Under the pieces are notes generated by a model. The model searched no databases and had not been told where the DNA came from. It worked only from the letters and a program-made list of their open reading frames with translations. This document shows, piece after piece, positions 1 to 6,168 of a stretch of 6,965 bases of DNA (the stretch's first letter is position 1; every line of letters starts with the position of its first letter). A program made the translations under genes and the position numbers. This DNA comes from Syntrophaceae bacterium UBA5761 (GTDB lineage Bacteria; Desulfobacterota; Syntrophia; Syntrophales; UBA4778). The stretch spans positions 1-6,965 of the forward strand of contig DIEZ01000059.1 of assembly GCA_002418885.1 (NCBI GenBank). Direction: 5' to 3'.

Positions 1-1
1 C

Positions 2-1705
2 CCGAGGCTCTTCACTTGGAGTCAGAGGTTTGGGGCCTGCCCGGCTTGTGGAGGCGCCGGCACGGCGCCCGTAGAACCAGACGACGGAGAACCTCGGCCC
101 TGCCCCGCCTGCGGGGGGACTCGGCTCCGGCCTGAGGCCCTTTCCTTCCGGCTCGGGGGACGAAACATCGGAGAAGTCTCCCGCCTGCCGATCCGAGACT
201 TACGAACGTGGGTCGAAGGGCTTACCCTCAAAAAAGAGGAAGTCGGCCGGCAAATACTGCCGGAGCTCTCGGGCCGCCTCGCTTCCCTCGACAGGCTCGG
301 CGTCGGGTATCTCGCCCTCGACCGGGCGATGAACACGCTCTCGACAGGAGAGAACCAGCGTATCCGCATCTGCGCCGAACTGGCCTCAAGCCTACGCGGC
401 ACCTGTTATATCCTCGACGAACCCACTGTCGGCCTCCATCCGCGGGACGTCCGGTCTCTGCTGGAGTCCCTCACCGAATTACGCAACCGCGGCAATACGG
501 TAATCGTCGTCGAGCACCAGGAACCCGTCATCCGCGCTGCCGACTACGTCGTCGACCTCGGCCCGGGGGCGGGTCCCCTGGGCGGCGACATCGTCCGGGC
601 CGGACCCCCTTCCGTCATCGCCCGAGCGAAAAAATCCGTGACCGGGGCGTGGCTCCGCGGAGAAGGACGCATCCCTGCCCGGGAAAAACGTCCCCTCGAA
701 GGCTGCGAACGAGTCACAGTCGTCGGCGCCCATCTTCACAATCTTCAGGATGTGACGGTCGATTTTCCGCTTGGGCGCCTTACCTGCGTGACCGGCGTGA
801 GCGGCTCGGGAAAATCGACCCTCGTGCGCGACATCCTCTTCCGCGCCCTGAAAGCTCGAATTGCCCGCCGGGAGCTACCGCCTGTCCTGGAGGACCTCAA
901 AGGCTGGGAAAAGGTCGACCACGCCAAAGAGGTGGACGAATCGCCCATCGGCCGCACACCCCGGTCGGTCCCCGCCACTTACGTCGGCGTAATGAACGCG
1001 GTACGCGACATCTTCGCCCAAACACCGGAGGCCAGGGCGAGGGGCTACAGTCCGAGCCGCTTCTCCTTCAACGTCGCCTCCGGGCAGTGCCCGGAGTGCG
1101 AGGGGCAAGGGCACCACCGGGTCCGGATGGCCCTGCTTCCTGTCGTCTTCGTTACCTGCGAGGCTTGCGGCGGCAAGCGTTACAACCCCGACACATTGAG
1201 TATTACTTTCAAGGGAAAGACCGTCGCCGATGTCTTGGAGATGTCGGTCGACGAAGCCGCGGACTTCTTCGGCGTGTTTCCCAAGGTGGTCCGGCCCTTG
1301 AAATTCCTCTCCGAGATCGGCCTGGGTTACATGCGCCTGGGCCAGCCGAGCACGAACCTTTCGGGCGGCGAGGCACAGCGGACAAAGCTCGCCTCGGAAC
1401 TCGCCCTATCCGGCGCCGGACGTTCGTTTTATGTCCTCGACGAACCGACGACGGGCCTCCATATGGCTGACGTGGCGAAACTCCTGTCGGTCATCCAAAG
1501 TCTTGTCGACCGCGGGGACACGGTGATCGTGATCGAGCACGACCTCGACGTGATCGCCTCCGCGGACTGCGTGATCGACCTTGGCCCGGAGGGGGGTGAC
1601 GGAGGGGGGCGCGTGATCGCCTGGGGAAGGCCGGAAGACGTTGCGAAGACGAGCTATTCCCGTACGGCGCCTTTTCTCAGAGAATACCTCGAACGACACC
1701 GCTGA
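2..1705 (+). CDS. uvrA: UvrA-family excinuclease ABC subunit A, C-terminal part (5' truncated by window edge)
   Basis: The reading frame is open from base 2 to the TGA at 1703-1705 (567 residues). The ATG at 329 is internal, because conserved UvrA sequence continues upstream of it. UvrA is the cytoplasmic ATPase dimer that recognises lesions and loads UvrB in nucleotide excision repair. Fragment residues in order: the CPAC pair of the first zinc module (13-16), a second CPACGGTRL motif (34-42), ABC signature I written LSTGENQR (113-120), Walker [14 protein letters not shown] (138-149), Walker [11 protein letters not shown] (265-272), the SPIGRTPRS motif (314-322), the second zinc module CPEC/CEAC (363-366, 386-389), ABC signature [10 protein letters not shown] (453-460), Walker [13 protein letters not shown] (478-487) and the EH switch motif. 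Two oddities: signature I has Thr for Gly, and only about 17 residues separate the two N-terminal Cys pairs, where canonical UvrA carries a roughly 110-residue insertion domain. It may be a UvrA paralogue rather than the housekeeping copy. The first Walker A and UvrB-binding region lie outside the window. Confidence 0.92.
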   Translation, partial: PRLFTWSQRFGACPACGGAGTAPVEPDDGEPRPCPACGGTRLRPEALSFRLGGRNIGEVSRLPIRDLRTWVEGLTLKKEEVGRQILPELSGRLASLDRLGVGYLALDRAMNTLSTGENQRIRICAELASSLRGTCYILDEPTVGLHPRDVRSLLESLTELRNRGNTVIVVEHQEPVIRAADYVVDLGPGAGPLGGDIVRAGPPSVIARAKKSVTGAWLRGEGRIPAREKRPLEGCERVTVVGAHLHNLQDVTVDFPLGRLTCVTGVSGSGKSTLVRDILFRALKARIARRELPPVLEDLKGWEKVDHAKEVDESPIGRTPRSVPATYVGVMNAVRDIFAQTPEARARGYSPSRFSFNVASGQCPECEGQGHHRVRMALLPVVFVTCEACGGKRYNPDTLSITFKGKTVADVLEMSVDEAADFFGVFPKVVRPLKFLSEIGLGYMRLGQPSTNLSGGEAQRTKLASELALSGAGRSFYVLDEPTTGLHMADVAKLLSVIQSLVDRGDTVIVIEHDLDVIASADCVIDLGPEGGDGGGRVIAWGRPEDVAKTSYSRTAPFLREYLERHR

Positions 1706-1762
1706 CCGGGAACCGGGCAACCGTCAACTCCCGCCCAGGTATTCCCTGCGGCGCGCTTAAAT

Positions 1763-3070
1763 TCAAACCTTTACATGGATGACCGGGAGGGCCAGGTGTT
1801 TGCGCGCCGTCTCGCCGGGGAAACGGGTCTGCTGTCGTGCCGTGGGCTCACCGCGCCTGCCCTTTCCCAAGACTTCGATCGGATGGGAACCGCCCAGGTG
1901 CAGGGTGTGTTTGCCGAACCTACCGCCCAGGACGTCCGCCGCTCTGTACAGGCGACGCACCTTCTCGGCCTTCACCGGGTCCTCGAAGAGAGAGTACTGG
2001 ACGTTCCGGTCCGGGACCAGGTCCAGGAGAATCGCCCCCGTGGCCCGGTAGATTTCCCTCCCCTCGTAGATCTCAGCAAAGAGGGCTCGCAAGGTCTCCG
2101 ATACTTCCATCGGATAGGCCGAGGGGCGGTTAAACCCGGCCTCTCCGCCCCGAAAGCTGAAATTGTTTTTCTTGAGGAAAAGGACGACCCTCCGGGGGGC
2201 AAGGCCGTAACGTCTCGCCTTGATGCAGGCCGATTCGTAATTCCGCAAAAGCTGGGCGAAGAGATATTCCGGGTCGGTCGTAGGGGGTGCGAAGGTCTTG
2301 GTCTTGCTGATGGAGGCATAAACGCTCTTCTCGTCTGTGGAAACGGGATAGACGGACTCCCCCCGCAGTTCCCGCCATATCTCCCGACCCGGCTTGGTAA
2401 AATGCCTCAGGACCGTCTTCTCCGGGAGCCTCGCGAATTCCAGGGCGGTACGGACACCGATCTTTTCGAGGTAACCGGCGGTCGCCGGGCCGACACCCCA
2501 GACCTTCTCCACGGGCAGGCCGCGGAGGTACTCGGGAATCCCCCTCCCGGGGATCACGGTGAGGCCGTCCGGTTTCTCGTGTTTGGAAGCAACCTTCGCC
2601 AGGACCTTCGTAATACTCAAGCCAACGGACACACTGATGCCCAATTCCTTCTTGATCTCCTCCTTGACCCTGAGGGCGATGGTCTCGTAGGAAGAATGAT
2701 GCACCCGCCTCATCCCTGAAAGGTCCGCGAAGGCCTCATCGACAGAGTATTCCTCGACCTGGGGAGTGAATCTCCTGACGATGCCGAACATCCGCCGGGA
2801 GAAGAGGCTGTAAGTCTCGTAGTCGGAGGGCAGGACGATGAGGCCGGGACAGAGCGCTTTCGCCTCGTGGAGGGGAACGCCCCGCTTGACCCCCAGACGT
2901 TTGGCCGCGTAGCTCGCGCAGGCGACGATCCCGCGCTCCCCTCCGGTGACAAGGGGCTTTCCTCTCAACTCCGGGTGGACAGCTTCCTCGCAGGTGGTGA
3001 AAAAGGCATCGCCGTCCACGTGGAGGATCGCCTGCGGCCAGGAACGGATGCTGAAGACCGTTTCGTTCAT
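1763..3070 (-). CDS. dinB: Y-family translesion DNA polymerase (Pol IV/UmuC-like), second gene of SOS operon
   Basis: This 435-residue protein is a Y-family polymerase that synthesises DNA across damaged bases. The frame stays open upstream to 3217, but that part overlaps the lexA-like gene. The ATG at 3068-3070 puts the catalytic motif at the expected N-terminal place and follows the upstream stop by 5 bases, with a GGTGA ribosome site overlapping that stop. Catalytic acidic residues are D19 (in HVDGD) and D111-E112 (in YSVDEA). The steric-gate region is DAFF (21-24). A helix-hairpin-helix segment (185-215, GVGPATAGYLEKIGV) precedes the little-finger domain. QYSLF at 358-362 fits a beta-clamp binding motif, followed by FGKHTLHLGGS and a basic tail of about 40 residues. 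The palm motifs (ELRGKPLV, YSVDEAFADL, SDYETYS) look UmuC-like, while the overall length and C-terminus look DinB-like, so the symbol is a best approximation. It is probably induced by DNA damage along with the upstream repressor gene. Confidence 0.92.
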   Translation of the reverse strand: MNETVFSIRSWPQAILHVDGDAFFTTCEEAVHPELRGKPLVTGGERGIVACASYAAKRLGVKRGVPLHEAKALCPGLIVLPSDYETYSLFSRRMFGIVRRFTPQVEEYSVDEAFADLSGMRRVHHSSYETIALRVKEEIKKELGISVSVGLSITKVLAKVASKHEKPDGLTVIPGRGIPEYLRGLPVEKVWGVGPATAGYLEKIGVRTALEFARLPEKTVLRHFTKPGREIWRELRGESVYPVSTDEKSVYASISKTKTFAPPTTDPEYLFAQLLRNYESACIKARRYGLAPRRVVLFLKKNNFSFRGGEAGFNRPSAYPMEVSETLRALFAEIYEGREIYRATGAILLDLVPDRNVQYSLFEDPVKAEKVRRLYRAADVLGGRFGKHTLHLGGSHPIEVLGKGRRGEPTARQQTRFPGETARKHLALPVIHVKV

Positions 3071-3075
3071 TGCAG

Positions 3076-3666
3076 TCACCGATGGTATTTCCGGATAACG
3101 GCGGTTATGACACCACCCACCCGGAGTTCTTCCTTCGGACGTATGGGAGAGTACTTCTCGTTGGCCGCCTCCAGGAGGATCCTGCCGCCGCGTTTCGAGA
3201 AGTACTTCATCGTCCACTCCCCGTCCACCTGGGCCAGGATGATGTCGCCGCTTTGCGGCTCCCTGCCCTTCTCGACGATCACCAGGTCTCCCGGCATGAT
3301 CCCCGCCCCCGCCATGGAGTCACCGCTCACCTTGAGGAGGAAAGAAGATTCCGGCCTGGTGATCAGGTACTCGTCCAGGGAGATGAGGTCCCTGAGTTCC
3401 TCTTCCGCCGGTGACGGGAAACCGGCCTGGATCTCACCCACGAGAGGGAGCGGGAAGGCAGGGCGCAGGGGCCGGAGAAAACCCTTCGAATCCTTCTCTA
3501 AAGCCCCTTCTCCGAGGAGCTTTTTCACCCAGAAATGGACTACGCTCTTGGAGCGCACCCCCAGTAGCGCCGTCATCTCGGAGTAGGTGGGCATCCGACG
3601 ATTCCGGAGGAAAAACTCCGAAATCTTCCTTTCCACGTCCCGGGAAGTCCTTCTCGTTCGGTCCAT
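3076..3666 (-). CDS. lexA: LexA/UmuD-type self-cleaving SOS repressor (S24 peptidase family)
   Basis: Counting from the ATG at 3664-3666, the protein has 196 residues. A winged-helix DNA-binding domain (about 10-65, with MPTYSEMTALLGVRSKSVVHF resembling LexA) is joined to a C-terminal self-cleavage domain. The predicted scissile bond is Ala81-Gly82 in GEIQAGFPSPAEE. Catalytic Ser117 lies in SGDSM and Lys154 in EWTMKYF. The C-terminal half, from GFPSPA through VSGDSM and MPGDLVIV to NEKYSPI, is closer to E. coli UmuD than to LexA as I remember those sequences, so this is a repressor carrying a UmuD'-like domain. An in-frame ATG 4 codons upstream (3676-3678) lies inside the promoter -10 hexamer and cannot be used on the transcript from that promoter. 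GTG at codon 11 is a less likely start. The polymerase gene follows 5 bases after its stop. It could be the main LexA or an accessory UmuD-like regulator. Confidence 0.93.
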   Translation of the reverse strand: MDRTRRTSRDVERKISEFFLRNRRMPTYSEMTALLGVRSKSVVHFWVKKLLGEGALEKDSKGFLRPLRPAFPLPLVGEIQAGFPSPAEEELRDLISLDEYLITRPESSFLLKVSGDSMAGAGIMPGDLVIVEKGREPQSGDIILAQVDGEWTMKYFSKRGGRILLEAANEKYSPIRPKEELRVGGVITAVIRKYHR

Positions 3667-3673
3667 GGCCCTG

Positions 3674-3703
3674 ATCATAGTAGAACGTTTGTTCTACTGT
3701 CAA
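3674..3703 (-). promoter_or_regulatory. Sigma70-type promoter of the lexA-polymerase operon
   Basis: On the minus strand, a perfect -35 TTGACA (3703-3698) and a 5/6 -10 TATGAT (3679-3674) are separated by exactly 18 bases. An A/T-rich stretch lies upstream. A typical start about 7 bases past the -10 falls at or near 3667, next to the ATG at 3666, so the mRNA would be leaderless or almost so. The match is strong enough that I consider it the real promoter, but the transcription start is inferred. Confidence 0.85.
3679..3698. promoter_or_regulatory. LexA operator (SOS box), perfect 8-bp-arm palindrome
   Basis: The sequence is AGTAGAAC-GTTT-GTTCTACT: two perfect 8-base inverted arms around a 4-base centre, containing GAAC-N4-GTTC. 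That core is the type known for LexA of Gram-positive bacteria (CGAAC-N4-GTTCG). The palindrome runs from the last base of the -35 hexamer to the first base of the -10, so a bound repressor would cover the promoter of its own gene. This implies negative autoregulation and joint control of the downstream polymerase gene. Confidence 0.9.
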
Positions 3704-3726
3704 GGGAATTTTTCAGCAAAACCTCA

Positions 3727-3755
3727 TTGACATGCTTTGTAAAAGAAGGTATTTG
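3727..3755 (+). promoter_or_regulatory. Possible promoter of the pgpA-cinA-thpR-recA operon
   Basis: A perfect TTGACA (3727-3732) is followed after 17 bases by TATTTG (3750-3755), a weak -10 with 3 of 6 consensus bases. It lies in the AT-rich gap upstream of pgpA and diverges from the lexA promoter, with 23 bases between the two -35 boxes. No SOS palindrome overlaps it, so this promoter looks constitutive with respect to LexA. The evidence is the hexamers and their position only. Confidence 0.4.
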
Positions 3756-3797
3756 AAACATTCATAAATCCGAGCGAGGTGCTACCTGACGGAAAGG

Positions 3798-4244
3798 TTG
3801 ATCAAGGCTGCCGCGACCGGCCTCGGCAGCGGATTTGTCCCCTTCGCTCCCGGTACGGCGGGGACGGTGGTGGGTATCCCTCTTTACCTTGTTTTCGCCC
3901 GTTTTCCGTGGCCCCTTTACCTGCTGTCCATAACGGCCTTCGCCTTTTTGGCCGTTTACGTATCAGGAGAGGCGGAAGGCCTTTTCCGGGAAAAAGACGC
4001 CTCGCAGATCGTCATCGACGAGATCGCCGGCCTTCAGTTCACCCTGTTCCTGGTCACGCCGACGGCCTGGCATATGCTTTGCGGTTTTCTCCTCTTCCGG
4101 TTTTTTGATATCATCAAACCCTTCCCCGCCCGCCTCTGTGAGGCAAAATGCCCCGGGGGTTACGGTGTGGTGGGGGACGACGTCGTTGCTGGAATCTACG
4201 GGAATGTCGTGCTACTCGCTATAATCCGGTTCTTTGGCATATGA
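3798..4244 (+). CDS. pgpA: Phosphatidylglycerophosphatase A
   Basis: This integral membrane enzyme of about 148 residues removes the phosphate from phosphatidylglycerophosphate to give phosphatidylglycerol in phospholipid synthesis. Counting from the TTG at 3798: ATGLGSGFVPFAPGTAGT (6-23) is the family N-terminal motif, IVIDEIAG (71-78) supplies the conserved acidic pair, RFFDIIKPFP (101-110) and GDDVVAGIYGN (126-136) complete the active-site set. Hydrophobic segments at about 24-56, 80-104 and 137-148 fit membrane helices. The start is uncertain because there is no in-frame ATG. TTG 3798 has GGAAAGG directly abutting it, which is too close. CTG at 3786 has GAGG at 3776-3779 with good spacing and would add four residues. 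The stop TGA (4242-4244) overlaps an ATG for the next frame. The gene probably heads the operon that ends in recA. Confidence 0.9.
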   Translation: MIKAAATGLGSGFVPFAPGTAGTVVGIPLYLVFARFPWPLYLLSITAFAFLAVYVSGEAEGLFREKDASQIVIDEIAGLQFTLFLVTPTAWHMLCGFLLFRFFDIIKPFPARLCEAKCPGGYGVVGDDVVAGIYGNVVLLAIIRFFGI

Positions 4245-4263
4245 AGACGACAGCCCTTTCGAA

Positions 4264-4269
4264 AGAAGG
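4264..4269 (+). promoter_or_regulatory. Ribosome binding site deciding the cinA start
   Basis: AGAAGG, extended to AAAGAAGG, lies 7 bases upstream of TTG 4277-4279. The competing in-frame ATG at 4241 has no visible purine-rich site. Starting at the TTG gives an N-terminus reading MKIGILTIGNELTSG, which matches the way CinA proteins normally begin. Confidence 0.65.
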
Positions 4270-4276
4270 TTTCGAT

Positions 4277-5533
4277 TTGAAAATCGGCATATTAACCATC
4301 GGAAACGAACTGACGAGCGGCAGGATACGGGACACGAATTCTTCTTTCATCGCCGAGGCCGTGAACAGACAGGGATGGCGTGTCTCGGTAATCATGTCCG
4401 TAGGCGACGAATACGCCGACATAAGGAAGGGGCTCGACTACATCCTTGATGCGGCCGACGCCGCGATCGTCACAGGCGGCCTCGGACCAACGGCAGACGA
4501 CATCACCACGGAGGCCGTAGCGAAGGCTTACGGCCTTGCCCTTTACACGGATGAGGACGTGCTGCGGGAGGTCAGGTCCCGTCTCGAGCGACTCCGGGTC
4601 GCCTGGACACCCAACAACGAAAAACAGGCGATGTTTCCCGAGGGGGCGATGCCCATCCACAACCCTACGGGGACGGCCTGGGGATTCGCCCTGAAGAGGG
4701 CGGACAAGCTGATCTCCGTCATCCCCGGCGTCCCCGGCGAAGTCGAGCGGATGCTGCCGGAAGGAGTCATTCCGCTGCTGAAGGAAATGGAGCCCGGGCC
4801 GCGGACGGTCGTCGTCGGCCGGACCATCAAGCTCTTCGGCCTCTCGGAGGCCAAAGTGGACCAGACGGTGTCGGGTCTTGACCTCGGATTCGAGGGTCTG
4901 AGCATAGGTTTCTACCCCCGGTTCCCCGAAAACCACCTCGTCCTCACCGTCAGGAGTCCTTCGGAGGAAGAGGCGAGAAAGACCCTTTCGGATGTGGAGT
5001 CGAAAGTCGAGGGGGGCCTGCGAAAGTACATCTTCGGTCATGATGACAACACGATCGAGGGCATCGTGGCGTCTCTATTGACGCGGAAGAGATTAACACT
5101 TGCGGTGGCGGAATCCTGTACGGGCGGGCTCATCATGGACAGACTCACGGACATCCCGGGAAGCTCCCTGTTCCTGGAGCGTGGCTATGTCGTCTACAGC
5201 AACAAAAGCAAGACCGACCTCCTCGGCGTACCGGCGGAGGTCATCGACGGATGCGGGGCCGTGAGCGAAGAAACGGCCCGGCTGATGGCCGAAGGTGCGG
5301 TGAAAAAGGCCGGAACAGACCTCGGCGTCGGGGTGACGGGAATCGCCGGCCCGACAGGCGGCACGGAGGCCAAACCCGTGGGCACGGTGTACATCGCCCT
5401 CGCCGACAGGGAAAAAACTACCTGTCGCCTCTTTCACTTCCGCGGGGAGCGCCGACGGGTTAAGGAGATCTCGGCCCGATGGGCGCTCGAGATGCTGAGA
5501 AGATACCTGACGGGGGCGTATCCCAATGGCTGA
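4277..5533 (+). CDS. cinA: CinA family protein: MoCF-like N-terminal domain plus nicotinamide-nucleotide (NMN) deamidase domain
   Basis: This cytoplasmic two-domain protein has 418 residues, the usual CinA length. The N-terminal molybdopterin-binding-like domain (about 1-170) shows IGNELTSGRIRDTN and TGGLGPTADD (66-75). In some homologues this domain acts as an ADP-ribose pyrophosphatase. The C-terminal PncC-type domain (about 260-415) has AESCTGG (278-284), VYSNKSKTDLLG (306-317), GAVSEETA and GVTGIAGPTGG (352-362). It converts NMN to nicotinate mononucleotide, salvaging the NMN released by NAD-dependent DNA ligase. The start chosen is TTG 4277, because of its ribosome site. The alternative ATG 4241 overlaps the pgpA stop in an ATGA arrangement and would add 12 residues. 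The gene sits between pgpA and thpR and overlaps thpR by 8 bases. cinA near recA is a widespread arrangement, first noted in competence systems, but nothing here shows a competence role. Confidence 0.93.
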   Translation: MKIGILTIGNELTSGRIRDTNSSFIAEAVNRQGWRVSVIMSVGDEYADIRKGLDYILDAADAAIVTGGLGPTADDITTEAVAKAYGLALYTDEDVLREVRSRLERLRVAWTPNNEKQAMFPEGAMPIHNPTGTAWGFALKRADKLISVIPGVPGEVERMLPEGVIPLLKEMEPGPRTVVVGRTIKLFGLSEAKVDQTVSGLDLGFEGLSIGFYPRFPENHLVLTVRSPSEEEARKTLSDVESKVEGGLRKYIFGHDDNTIEGIVASLLTRKRLTLAVAESCTGGLIMDRLTDIPGSSLFLERGYVVYSNKSKTDLLGVPAEVIDGCGAVSEETARLMAEGAVKKAGTDLGVGVTGIAGPTGGTEAKPVGTVYIALADREKTTCRLFHFRGERRRVKEISARWALEMLRRYLTGAYPNG

Positions 5534-6146
5534 CGACGAGCGCGTCCGGTCTTTCCTCGCTATCGACCTCCCGGAAGGGGTAAAGTCCGGACTCGGAAGA
5601 ATCAGCGAGAGTTTGAAGAGGCGGGTCGGGGGCGTCCGCTGGACAAAGCCTGAGGGAATCCACCTCACCCTCAAGTTTTTCGGGGAAATCTCCGGAGAGG
5701 AGATAGCCCGGATTTCCAGGGTGGCGGGGTCGGCGGCCTGTGGGACCGGTCCCTTTCACCTCACGGTTGAAGGACTGGGGGTCTTTCCTAGTCCGAAACG
5801 ACCGCGGGTCCTCTGGGTCGGCGTCGGAGGACGGCTGGACATACTGGCGTGGCTGCAACGGGATATAGACAATGCCCTCGAAGTCCAGGGATTCAAAAAA
5901 GAGGGCCGAGGCTTCAAACCGCACCTGACCCTCGGCCGCTTCCGGTCACCGGGCGAGGTCTCGGGCCTCGAGCAGGTTCTCGAGAAAAAAAACGATTACC
6001 GGGCGGGAGGGTTTACGGCGGATGGGCTCACTCTGTTCAAGAGCGACCTGACACCGAAGGGGGCCGTCTACAGTGCACTTGAATTCTTCCCCTTCGAGGG
6101 AGAAGGCGAACCGGCGGAAACCGAAACAAAAAACTCTCCACAATAA
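5526..6146 (+). CDS. thpR: RNA 2',3'-cyclic phosphodiesterase (2'-5' RNA ligase family)
   Basis: This is a 206-residue member of the 2H phosphoesterase superfamily. It carries the two diagnostic HxTx motifs, HLTL at 46-49 (in [11 protein letters not shown]) and HLTL at 133-136 (in KPHLTLGRF), which supply the catalytic histidines. It starts [11 protein letters not shown] and ends with the typical [20 protein letters not shown] followed by a short acidic tail. Family members hydrolyse 2',3'-cyclic phosphates on RNA and ligate 2'-5' tRNA halves in vitro; the physiological role is unclear. The ATG at 5526 overlaps the end of cinA by 8 bases, and a G-rich stretch (5512-5516) may serve as ribosome site, so translation is probably coupled. 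The stop TAA at 6144-6146 is followed by recA after 22 bases. Confidence 0.93.
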   Translation: MADDERVRSFLAIDLPEGVKSGLGRISESLKRRVGGVRWTKPEGIHLTLKFFGEISGEEIARISRVAGSAACGTGPFHLTVEGLGVFPSPKRPRVLWVGVGGRLDILAWLQRDIDNALEVQGFKKEGRGFKPHLTLGRFRSPGEVSGLEQVLEKKNDYRAGGFTADGLTLFKSDLTPKGAVYSALEFFPFEGEGEPAETETKNSPQ

Positions 6147-6157
6147 TAAAATTGATC

Positions 6158-6162
6158 GGAGG
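6158..6162 (+). promoter_or_regulatory. recA ribosome binding site
   Basis: A perfect GGAGG lies 6 bases before the recA ATG, in an otherwise AT-rich 22-base gap after thpR. It is the strongest Shine-Dalgarno sequence in the window, consistent with high RecA production relative to its neighbours. It fixes the recA start. Confidence 0.85.
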
Positions 6163-6168
6163 CACAAC

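Noticed and set aside
208..1470. Long plus-strand open frame (420 codons) overlapping uvrA
   Set aside because: It is an arginine- and proline-rich translation with no recognisable motif, out of frame with the clearly conserved UvrA; a shadow typical of GC-rich DNA.
1706..1762. Possible bidirectional terminator between the convergent uvrA and polymerase genes
   Set aside because: An imperfect inverted repeat (ACCGGGC at 1712-1718 with GCCC-A-GGT at 1733-1740) has a 14-base loop, and no T-tract follows on either strand, so it does not meet the rule for an intrinsic terminator.
1775..2719. Long plus-strand open frame opposite the polymerase gene
   Set aside because: It is antisense to a gene with intact catalytic motifs, and its own product has no domain-like pattern or ribosome site.
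3071..3217. Upstream extension of the polymerase to an ATG at 3217
   Set aside because: The extra 49 residues overlap the conserved end of the lexA-like gene and resemble no polymerase N-terminus; the ATG at 3070 is correctly placed.
2867..3586. Plus-strand open frame of 239 codons across the lexA-polymerase junction
   Set aside because: It is antisense to two well-supported genes and its composition is low in complexity and unlike a real protein.
4292..5041. Minus-strand open frame of 249 codons opposite cinA
   Set aside because: It mirrors the codon-position bias of cinA, has no motif, and no promoter or ribosome site is visible.
5965..5986. Repeated CTCGAG hexamers in thpR
   Set aside because: They arise from common Leu-Glu codons (CTCGAG) in a GC-rich gene; nothing marks them as a regulatory repeat.
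6118..6157. Separate recA promoter with TAAAAT (6147-6152) as -10
   Set aside because: No -35 hexamer is found at a suitable distance, and the implied start would fall at the GGAGG ribosome site itself, so the AT-rich gap is more likely just an open leader for recA translation.
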